Origin: JBLHUT01 sp047629975 | GTDB taxonomy: Bacteria; Pseudomonadota; Alphaproteobacteria; Rhodobacterales; Rhodobacteraceae | DNA length: 9,496 nt | Assembly: GCA_047629975.1 (NCBI GenBank) | Contig: JBLHUT010000133.1 | Coordinates: 1-9,496, forward strand | Reading direction: 5' to 3' | In this document: one piece after another, positions 1 through 4,815 of the stretch | How the letters are laid out: every line of letters starts with the position of its first letter | Position numbering within the stretch: the stretch's first letter is position 1 | Made by a program: the position numbers and the translations under genes | The notes under the pieces: model-generated | What the model saw: only the letters and a program-made list of their open reading frames with translations | Told to the model about the DNA's origin: nothing | Database searches by the model: none

Positions 1-38
1 AGACAGTGCGCGCCACAGTTACCGCTTGATCGAAAAAT

Positions 39-70
39 GCCGCCCGCCACTTGTTGCGGGTTCGGGCGGC
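39..70. repeat. Inverted repeat in the gene-free left edge
   Basis: GCCGCCCG (39-46) and CGGGCGGC (63-70) are perfect 8-base reverse complements around a 16-base loop. An alternative inner pairing, CCCGC (43-47) with GCGGG (56-60), also exists. There is no clear T-run on either side. It could be the 3' hairpin of a gene ending at the left edge of the window, since one plus-strand frame stops at 27-29, but too little of that gene is visible to say. I see no supportable gene in 1-167. Confidence 0.35.
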
Positions 71-121
71 CTGTCGCGTGGCACCAAATGGCGCGGACAA
101 CGCGGTATTCAAACACTAGAG

Positions 122-144
122 CAGGAGGGAAATACCCCCTCCTG
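122..144 (-). terminator. Hairpin downstream of hemF, possible terminator
   Basis: CAGGAGGG (122-129) and CCCTCCTG (137-144) form a perfect 8-bp stem with a 7-base loop. It lies 23 bases past the hemF stop codon, where a terminator would be expected. No T-run follows on the minus strand, so it may act as a 3'-end stabilising hairpin or a weak terminator. The placement supports the call more than the sequence does. Confidence 0.4.
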
Positions 145-167
145 ATTGCATTGGGATCAGCCCGTAT

Positions 168-1061
168 TCAGATCCATTTGGCAAGTGGCGGCAGGCTCAT
201 CAGTACGGCATTTGCATCATGGCCTGTCTCTAGTCCGAATTTGGTACCGCGGTCATAAACCAGATTATACTCGGCATAGAGCCCGCGGTGAACCAGTTGG
301 GCCTCTTTGTCGGCTTCTGTCCAGGGGGCGTTGCGGTGCTTTTCGGTGATGGGCAGATACGCGGGAAGGAATGCGCGCCCAACGTTCCGGGTAAAGGCAA
401 AGTCGGCCTCCCAATCGCCGGTGTTCAGGTCATCATAAAAGATGCCGCCAACGCCGCGAGCACGGTTGCGGTGTGGAACATAGAAATATTCGTCGGCCCA
501 TGCTTTGAACTTGTCATAATATTCGGGGTTGTGGGGGTCACAATGGTTTTTGAGGACCTGGTGGAAGGCCGCTGTGTCTTCGGCCACCTCGATGCAGGGG
601 TTCAGGTCGGAACCGCCGCCAAACCACCACGCTTGCGGGGTCCAGAACATGCGGGTGTTCATATGGATCGACGGGGTGTGCGGGTTTTGCATATGTGCCA
701 CCAGCGAAATCCCCGCAGCCCAGAACCGCGGATCCTCTGCGATGCCGGGCAGGTCGCGCCGTGCTGCCATTGCGGCCTGCGCGCGCGGTGCCAACGTGCC
801 GAAAACAGTCGAGACATTGACCCCTACTTTTTCGAACACGCGCCCTCCGCGCATGACACTCATCAATCCGCCGCCTGCATCCGATCCGTCGTCAGAGGAT
901 CTGCGGGTTTCGGAGACATCGAACCGTCCGGCGGGAAGATGCGCAAAAGGCCCCTCGGTTTGCGTATCCTCGAGGGCTTCGAAGGCGGAAACGATCTGAT
1001 CGCGCAAATCGCGAAACCACGCGGCGGCGCGTGTTTTCTGGTCGTCAAAAGTGTCAGTCAT
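168..1061 (-). CDS. hemF: Oxygen-dependent coproporphyrinogen III oxidase HemF
   Basis: HemF uses O2 to decarboxylate two propionate side chains of coproporphyrinogen III to vinyl groups, giving protoporphyrinogen IX in the cytoplasmic part of heme (and, where present, bacteriochlorophyll) synthesis. The 297-residue product matches the family's usual size. Family blocks visible in order are the histidine-rich stretch around residues 123-133 (HMQNPH then SIHMN), WWFGGGSDLNP at 145-155, YVPHRNRARGVGGIFYDDLN at 194-213 and EYNLVYDRGTKFGL at 264-277, with MSLPP near the C-terminus. The frame is open further upstream (to 1139), but the ATG at 1061 is preferred: it follows AAGG with a 9-base gap, begins the homologous N-terminus, and leaves room for the control region of the divergent lipoprotein gene. 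The intergenic region is 106 bases. I see no clear FNR-type dyad or strong sigma70 promoter for hemF in it. The anaerobic alternatives (HemN/HemW) are unrelated radical-SAM proteins, so the family call is secure. Confidence 0.96.
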   Translation of the reverse strand: MTDTFDDQKTRAAAWFRDLRDQIVSAFEALEDTQTEGPFAHLPAGRFDVSETRRSSDDGSDAGGGLMSVMRGGRVFEKVGVNVSTVFGTLAPRAQAAMAARRDLPGIAEDPRFWAAGISLVAHMQNPHTPSIHMNTRMFWTPQAWWFGGGSDLNPCIEVAEDTAAFHQVLKNHCDPHNPEYYDKFKAWADEYFYVPHRNRARGVGGIFYDDLNTGDWEADFAFTRNVGRAFLPAYLPITEKHRNAPWTEADKEAQLVHRGLYAEYNLVYDRGTKFGLETGHDANAVLMSLPPLAKWI

Positions 1062-1132
1062 GGCAGATGTCCTTAAAGTCCGGTCTCTCTTTAGCATGCT
1101 CGATTTAACCAAGCCAAGCACACAAGAATTAT

Positions 1133-1161
1133 TTGGCATTGTGATATGTTCTGGCTAGAGT
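1133..1161 (+). promoter_or_regulatory. Candidate sigma70 promoter of the small lipoprotein gene
   Basis: TTGGCA (1133-1138) and TAGAGT (1156-1161) are separated by 17 bases, a plausible -35/-10 pair. The predicted start of transcription is about 1167-1169, which coincides with the ATG at 1168. If correct, the mRNA has no 5' leader. This is inferred from consensus matching only. Confidence 0.45.
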
Positions 1162-1167
1162 TGTGAC

Positions 1168-1560
1168 ATGATAAAATACGCGCCATTTCTTGTGATTGCC
1201 CTTTTGGCTGCTTGCGGTACGCCGCTGGAGCGTTGCGTGTCGCGCGAGACACGAGAAATCCGGATCGTTGACAGTTTGATCTTTGAGGCGCGCAACGTTC
1301 TGGCGCGCGGTTATAAAATTGAACGTGAAGAATTCCGGACGTCAGAATACCAGCTTTGTGAAGTTGAGAAAGATGTGGATGGGGAGATAATCTCCCGCTA
1401 CTTCTGCTGGAAGCAGGTAACGCAGTATCGCGACAAGGCGGTCTCTGTCGATCTGGACGAAGAGCGGCGCAAGTTGAAACAACTGGAAGTGCGTCGTGAG
1501 ATGCTGGTGCAATTGTCAGGATCTGCGATCGAGCAATGCAAAGCAACTTATGCCCGTTAG
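1168..1560 (+). CDS. Small predicted lipoprotein of unknown function
   Basis: The 130-residue product starts with a short basic/hydrophobic signal and a lipobox LAAC with the acceptor cysteine at residue 16, so export, lipidation and membrane anchoring are predicted. The mature part has four more cysteines (residues 23, 63, 80 and 124) and a charged, probably helical C-terminal half (roughly residues 93-118) that could form a coiled coil. I recognise no catalytic motif and give no function. Proteins of this kind seem to be conserved hypotheticals in the Rhodobacteraceae, but I cannot confirm that here. The start is fixed: an in-frame stop (1156-1158) lies only three codons upstream, and a later start would lose the lipobox. 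There is no Shine-Dalgarno sequence in front of the ATG, which fits leaderless translation. It is divergent from hemF and convergent with ffs. Confidence 0.8.
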   Translation: MIKYAPFLVIALLAACGTPLERCVSRETREIRIVDSLIFEARNVLARGYKIEREEFRTSEYQLCEVEKDVDGEIISRYFCWKQVTQYRDKAVSVDLDEERRKLKQLEVRREMLVQLSGSAIEQCKATYAR

Positions 1561-1600
1561 GGCAGTATCACTTCGATAAAAGGAGAACTGGAAAAGGTGA

Positions 1601-1692
1601 GAGGCTGGACAACGACCCAAGCGGGGCTCGTTACGGCTGCTTCCTTCCGGACCTGACCGGGTTGGCGAGGTGCTCGCCCGCGCCAACCTCTC
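1601..1692 (-). ncRNA. ffs: Signal recognition particle RNA (4.5S RNA, small SRP type)
   Basis: The minus strand carries the near-invariant SRP domain IV block: GGTCAGGTCC, the GGAA tetraloop and GGAAGCAGCC (about 1658-1635), which binds the M domain of Ffh. The RNA joins Ffh to form the SRP, which brings ribosomes making membrane proteins to FtsY at the membrane. The ends are set by the closing stem: GAGGTTGG (1690-1683) pairs with CCAGCCTC (1608-1601), one pair being a G-U wobble. The distal hairpin on the 5' side is GGCGAG-CAC-CTCGCC (1678-1664). About 92 bases is right for a small bacterial SRP RNA. After the closing stem comes TCACCTTTTCC, a short T-run that may end transcription. The exact ends may be off by a few bases. 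It converges with the lipoprotein gene, with 40 bases between them. Confidence 0.95.
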
Positions 1693-1699
1693 TAGAATG

Positions 1700-1728
1700 C
1701 ATATAAAGACGGTTTGCCAAGCGTGCAA
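1700..1728 (-). promoter_or_regulatory. Promoter of ffs
   Basis: On the minus strand TTGCAC (1728-1723) and TATATG (1705-1700) are 17 bases apart. This predicts a start at about 1693, which matches the 5' end of the RNA deduced independently from its closing stem. That agreement makes it the best-supported promoter in the window. Confidence 0.65.
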
Positions 1729-1753
1729 GGGGCGATGTGTGCCCTCGGCCACT

Positions 1754-1768
1754 GATGGCGGTGCCATC
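1754..1768. repeat. Short tight hairpin downstream of the importer operon
   Basis: GATGGC (1754-1759) and GCCATC (1763-1768) form a 6-bp stem with a 3-base loop. It lies between the ffs promoter and the larger hairpin at 1787-1806. On the plus strand AAAAG follows; on the minus strand CTTTT precedes. It may contribute to ending importer transcripts, but there is no canonical T-tail. Confidence 0.3.
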
Positions 1769-1786
1769 AAAAGCCTTTGGGCGGTG

Positions 1787-1806
1787 GCACCGCGCAAGCG
1801 CGGTGC
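1787..1806 (-). terminator. Strong hairpin after the ABC permease gene, likely transcript end
   Basis: GCACCGCG (1787-1794) and CGCGGTGC (1799-1806) form a perfect GC-rich 8-bp stem with a 4-base loop. It lies 61 bases past the permease stop and upstream of the ffs promoter, where the importer transcript should end. No T-run follows on the minus strand, so termination is inferred from position and stem strength. The rest of 1740-1867 shows no gene. Confidence 0.45.
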
Positions 1807-1867
1807 GGTCGCCGCGTCATGGGAACGCAAGTGCCTTTAGCCCGCACGGTCAGACACGTCGCGCCGC

Positions 1868-2659
1868 CTATCCGGGGTTTCGTTCGGCCCAGCCGGCGAA
1901 GATTTTTTCCAGCGCGACAACGATGTAATACAGCACGATGCCAAGCACAGCCAAGGCGATCAGGACTGCAAACATCAGCGGGTAGTCCGAGTTCGTCTTG
2001 CCGCTATCGAACAATGCTCCCAATCCACGCCCGTGAGGAGAGACGATCTCCATCAGGTTCGTACCGATAAACGCCAGTGTGACAGACACCTTGAGCGCAC
2101 CGAAAAACTCGGGGAGCGTTTTTGGCAGGGCAATTTTCAGAAAGATCGTCAACTTTGACGCGCCAAGCGACAAAAGGATGTCGCGGTATTCGGGTTCAAG
2201 AGTTGACAGGCCGATGGATACCGATACCGCAATCGGGAAAAACGAAATCATAAAGGCCATCAGGACGGTATTGAAGTCGTGGGCACCCACGAACATGAGC
2301 GCGATTATCGGCACTACGGTGGCTTTCGGGATGGCGTTGAACCCGACCAAAAGCGGATACAGCGCGTCTCGCATCAGACGTGAAAATCCCATCAGCATGC
2401 CCAACAGCGTTCCGAACACGATCGCAAGCAGCAGACCCGCCACAGTGCGCCAAAGAGTTTGCCAGCCGTAGACAATAAATAGATCGGAATAGCGTGAAAA
2501 GGCCGGACCCAGATCGGATGGAGAGGCCATTTTATAGTTTGGCCAGCCGTTGGCCCACACTAAAAGCTCCCAAAGCAGCAAGAACACGACGACTGCCGCT
2601 GTCGGTACAAGTATTTTCTGTAATATTCCGCCGGGCGCAAAAAGTTTGGCAAAGGTCAT
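1868..2659 (-). CDS. ABC importer permease, SsuC/TauC/ThiX-like family
   Basis: This is the membrane-spanning subunit of a binding-protein-dependent importer, presumably a homodimer in the inner membrane. The 263-residue product is typical for the nitrate/sulfonate/thiamin-precursor permease family. Hydrophobic spans are visible near residues 18-35, 72-92, 103-123, 131-150, 190-204 and 227-248. The cytoplasmic coupling loop that docks on the ATPase is near residues 163-185 (SLGASKLTIFLKIALPKTLP), a good match to the EAA---G---------I-LP pattern. The start codon lies inside the end of the ATPase gene as a 4-base ATGA overlap (2656-2659), so the two are probably translationally coupled. The family call is secure; the substrate is not given by this subunit. 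Confidence 0.92.
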   Translation of the reverse strand: MTFAKLFAPGGILQKILVPTAAVVVFLLLWELLVWANGWPNYKMASPSDLGPAFSRYSDLFIVYGWQTLWRTVAGLLLAIVFGTLLGMLMGFSRLMRDALYPLLVGFNAIPKATVVPIIALMFVGAHDFNTVLMAFMISFFPIAVSVSIGLSTLEPEYRDILLSLGASKLTIFLKIALPKTLPEFFGALKVSVTLAFIGTNLMEIVSPHGRGLGALFDSGKTNSDYPLMFAVLIALAVLGIVLYYIVVALEKIFAGWAERNPG

Positions 2660-3462
2660 AGGGCGGCTCCGCGTTTCTGAGAGGTGCGTCCCTGAGCGAT
2701 CTGAATTTGATCGCGCAATATCGCAAGGCGCTCTGCGGTTTTGGGGGTGTAAAGATCGTCAAGCACGCGTGGCCCGGTGTCGGGGATATCCATGACATAT
2801 TGGGCACGGGCCGGGCGCCCCGACATCACAACGACCTGATCTGCAAGAAAAACCGATTCCCGCAAGTCGTGGGTGATAAGCAATCCGGTAAACGGCTCGC
2901 GCTCCTTCACCTTGTGCATCGTTTGCCACAGATCCTCGCGGGTAAACGCATCCAATGCGCCGAAAGGCTCGTCCAGGATCAAAACATCGGGTTTGTGGAC
3001 AAGGGCGCGACACAAAGAAGCCCGTTGGCGCATGCCGCCAGACAATTCCGAGGGGCGTTTGTCTTCGAACCCTTGTAGCCCGACCAGCGCCAAAAGATAA
3101 CGCGCGCGCTCTTCTTTCTCACGCGTGGTCAATGTGTTCGGCACGATTTCCAAGGGTAGGATCACGTTCTTCAGGATCGAGCGCCACTCAAGCAAAACGG
3201 GGTTCTGGAAGGCCATACCAACCGTCGAGCGCGGGCTTTTGACCTGTTCGCCGTGAAGCCAGACCTCGCCTTCGTCGGGCTTCATCAGGCCCGCAATCAG
3301 GCGCGTCAACGTGGATTTGCCACAGCCTGACGGGCCGACAACGGCACAAAATCCGCCCTCGGGCACAGAAATATCAAGGCCGCTCAATACAGGAAGCGGG
3401 CCGCTGTCCGTGGTGAAAGTGTGCGAAACATTGCGGATATCAATAAGGGCTGGAGCATTCAT
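2656..3462 (-). CDS. ABC importer ATPase, SsuB/TauB/ThiZ-like family
   Basis: This cytoplasmic ATPase powers the importer formed with the adjacent permease and binding protein. Counting from the ATG at 3462 (268 residues), Walker A is GPSGCGKST at 43-51, the Q-loop glutamine is at 86, the signature LSGGMRQR at 140-147, Walker B plus D-loop LILDEPFGALD at 161-171, and the switch histidine at 198 (ITHDL). All key residues are present, so it should be active. The frame stays open upstream to 3540, but that extension runs across the intergenic hairpin and lacks family similarity. The chosen ATG is followed by the typical N-terminus (LIDIRNVSHTF) and preceded by a modest AGG. It is the second gene of the operon and overlaps the permease gene by 4 bases. 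It lies beyond a likely attenuating terminator, so it is probably made in smaller amounts than the binding protein. Confidence 0.94.
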   Translation of the reverse strand: MNAPALIDIRNVSHTFTTDSGPLPVLSGLDISVPEGGFCAVVGPSGCGKSTLTRLIAGLMKPDEGEVWLHGEQVKSPRSTVGMAFQNPVLLEWRSILKNVILPLEIVPNTLTTREKEERARYLLALVGLQGFEDKRPSELSGGMRQRASLCRALVHKPDVLILDEPFGALDAFTREDLWQTMHKVKEREPFTGLLITHDLRESVFLADQVVVMSGRPARAQYVMDIPDTGPRVLDDLYTPKTAERLAILRDQIQIAQGRTSQKRGAAL

Positions 3463-3477
3463 TTTGCCTGGCCTTGC

Positions 3478-3518
3478 AAAAAAGGAGCGCCTCCGGCCAA
3501 AGAATTCAGCCGGAGGCG
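3478..3518 (-). terminator. Intrinsic terminator or attenuator inside the importer operon
   Basis: CGCCTCCGGC (3488-3497) and GCCGGAGGCG (3509-3518) form a perfect 10-bp GC-rich stem with an 11-base loop. Reading on the minus strand, the stem is followed by TCC and then six T (3483-3478). This is the most canonical rho-independent terminator in the window. It lies 39 bases past the binding-protein stop and 15 bases before the ATPase start, inside an operon that must continue. Partial readthrough would give more binding protein than membrane complex, a known arrangement for ABC importers. Confidence 0.75.
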
Positions 3519-3557
3519 ATGATATGGACGGCATCCGCAAAGCCGTGGCGGCGGCGG

Positions 3558-4577
3558 TTAGTTCAGTTTGAAATTCCCGTCGGGCAGGAAGCTTTTGTCG
3601 AAATACATCGCCGCATCCGGTGCATTTTGAAACTCATAGGTTTCTGCAATCTGCTCGAGAGCCTTGGCCATCCGCGCATCGTCGATCCCGCCCATGCCGT
3701 TTGCAAGGGTATAGTCGGTGATCACATTTGCATTGATTGCCAGCTCCAGTCGCCGTGCTTCAAGCGCCACGTCAGAAGCAGGGTTGCGGGCTGCTACGGC
3801 CTTTGCCCCCATTTCGGGGTCGGCAATGGCATCGATCCAGCCTTTGGCGACAGCGCCGAGGAAGCCTTTTACGATCTCGGGATTTGCAGCAGCGAATTCG
3901 GTATTGACGATAATCGCGTTGCCATAAAGGGCCAGACCGTAATCCGCCATCAGGATCGTCGAGATGTCGTCTTCGGGCACGCCCAGTCGCGTCAGGTTAA
4001 GGTAGGACGAGAAGGAAAAACCGGTAACCGCGTCAACCTCGCCTTCTGCAAGCATGGGTTCACGTGTGGGAAAGCCAACAGGCTCGACGATCACTTTGGT
4101 TGCATCGATGCCTGCTGCCTTTGCAAAAGCAGGGAACTGTGCCCACGCACCGTCAGGGGGCGGCGCACCAAGAATTTTGCCCTCAAGGTCGGAGGGAACC
4201 GAAATCCCCAAGGATTTGCGCCCGACAATTGCAAAAGGCGGCTTGTCATAAATCATCATAACAGCCGTGACAGGGGCGCCGGGGTTCTGGTCCAGAAATT
4301 TGATCAAGGAGTTGATGTCGGCGATGCCGATCGGAAATGCGCCGGTCGCCACTTTCGGGATCGCATCAAGAGAACCCTGACCCGCAGAGACCTCTACCTC
4401 AAGTCCGGCGGCCGCGTAATGGCCATTGTCTGTTGCGATAAAAAAGGGTGCGGCGGGCCCTTCGAATTTCCAATCCAGCGCAAAGGACAATTTTGTCTGG
4501 GCCTGCGCGACCCCGGCAGTCATTGGAACCGCCAAGGTGGCGGCAAGCGCAAGCGCGGTGAAGTTGCGGTTGAACAC
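3558..4577 (-). CDS. Periplasmic substrate-binding protein, NMT1/THI5-like ABC importer
   Basis: The 339-residue product has a Sec signal peptide (residues 1 to about 26; hydrophobic core ALALAATLAVPMTAGV, likely cut after AQA before QTK). The mature part is a type 2 periplasmic binding fold of the NMT1/THI5 group: LDWKFEGPAAPFFIATDNGHY (34-54) is the usual first strand and helix, PKVATGAFPIGIADI (74-88) follows, and a two-lobe pattern is seen. Relatives bind thiamin pyrimidine precursors, riboflavin, sulfonates, nitrate or other small compounds; I cannot assign the ligand. No thiamin-pyrophosphate or FMN riboswitch is visible upstream, which weakly argues against vitamin control. The start codon is GTG (4577-4575), placed 8 bases after a strong AAAAAGGAG. 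It is the first gene of the operon, followed by a terminator-like hairpin and then the ATPase and permease genes. The long antisense frame over it is a shadow. Confidence 0.9.
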   Translation of the reverse strand: MFNRNFTALALAATLAVPMTAGVAQAQTKLSFALDWKFEGPAAPFFIATDNGHYAAAGLEVEVSAGQGSLDAIPKVATGAFPIGIADINSLIKFLDQNPGAPVTAVMMIYDKPPFAIVGRKSLGISVPSDLEGKILGAPPPDGAWAQFPAFAKAAGIDATKVIVEPVGFPTREPMLAEGEVDAVTGFSFSSYLNLTRLGVPEDDISTILMADYGLALYGNAIIVNTEFAAANPEIVKGFLGAVAKGWIDAIADPEMGAKAVAARNPASDVALEARRLELAINANVITDYTLANGMGGIDDARMAKALEQIAETYEFQNAPDAAMYFDKSFLPDGNFKLN

Positions 4578-4618
4578 GGATAATACTCCTTTTTATGTTC
4601 GTTTGCCCGACTTTTGCG

Positions 4619-4633
4619 CAGGTCAAGAACCTG
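4619..4633. promoter_or_regulatory. Palindromic operator-like site upstream of the binding-protein gene
   Basis: CAGGT (4619-4623) and ACCTG (4629-4633) form a perfect dyad with a 5-base centre, 42 bases upstream of the GTG start. On the minus strand the site contains TTGACC (4626-4621), a possible -35, although no good -10 lies at the right distance. Such a 15-base dyad is of a size bound by dimeric regulators. This is inference only. Confidence 0.35.
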
Positions 4634-4651
4634 ATGCAGGCCTATTGCAGG
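4630..4651. repeat. Tandem 11-base direct repeat in the importer leader
   Basis: CCTGATGCAGG (4630-4640) and CCTATTGCAGG (4641-4651) are adjacent and agree at 9 of 11 positions. A related CAGGATT occurs at 4648-4654 and again at 4669-4675, 21 bases apart, so CAGG recurs at 4637, 4648 and 4669, roughly one and two helical turns apart. The spacing suits stacked binding of a regulator on one face of the DNA. The same bases could also fold as small hairpins in the leader RNA. Confidence 0.4.
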
Positions 4652-4681
4652 ATTCTCGGAAGTATCGACAGGATTTCTTAA

Positions 4682-4728
4682 GCAGTTGTCTATTTTTTCA
4701 CCGAAGAGTCAAAGAATTAGACATCTGC
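4682..4728. repeat. Long-spaced 11-base dyad upstream of the importer operon
   Basis: GCAGTTGTCTA (4682-4692) and TAGACATCTGC (4718-4728) are reverse complements at 10 of 11 positions with 25 bases between them. The interior holds a minus-strand TTGACT (4712-4707), a fair -35 hexamer. It may be an operator pair around a promoter, or the stem of a leader RNA. ATCTGCG at 4723-4729 is repeated exactly at 4749-4755, and a variant AATCTGACG lies between them at 4730-4738. Confidence 0.4.
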
Positions 4729-4760
4729 GAATCTGACGTAGTCGTCCAATCTGCGTAACG

Positions 4761-4796
4761 TTGGCCGGATCAATCGTCCGGCATTGATCCGGCCAA
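4761..4796 (-). terminator. Perfect 14-bp hairpin after cpdB, likely terminator
   Basis: TTGGCCGGATCAAT (4761-4774) and ATTGATCCGGCCAA (4783-4796) are perfect reverse complements with an 8-base loop. An outer GCGTA (4753-4757)/TACGC (4798-4802) pair extends the structure past a small internal loop. It lies 20 bases past the cpdB stop codon on the minus strand and before the importer leader, so it probably ends the cpdB transcript. There is no T-run, so it could instead protect the 3' end or be a protein-binding palindrome. Confidence 0.6.
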
Positions 4797-4815
4797 GTAC
4801 GCATGGGTGGTTTTG

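Noticed and set aside
1..145. End of an upstream plus-strand gene (frames stopping at 27-29 or 143-145)
   Set aside because: Both frames are open to the left edge, but neither translation is recognisable, so no gene can be supported. A stop at 27-29 followed by the 39-70 hairpin is the more natural reading.
1062..1139. Longer hemF N-terminus starting at 1139
   Set aside because: The added 26 residues lack family similarity, overlap the divergent promoter, and a better-placed ATG with AAGG upstream exists at 1061.
3474..4583. 369-residue plus-strand open frame
   Set aside because: It is antisense to the binding-protein gene, whose signal peptide, ribosome binding site and family motifs are clear. 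The plus-strand product has no recognisable domain and is rich in Cys/Arg/His, typical of a shadow frame.
4578..4760. TPP or FMN riboswitch upstream of the thiamin-type importer
   Set aside because: GAACCTGATG on the plus strand at 4627-4636 recalls part of a thi-box, but the strand is wrong for the operon and the CTGAGA and GCGTAGGGA parts are missing. No FMN-box motif is seen.
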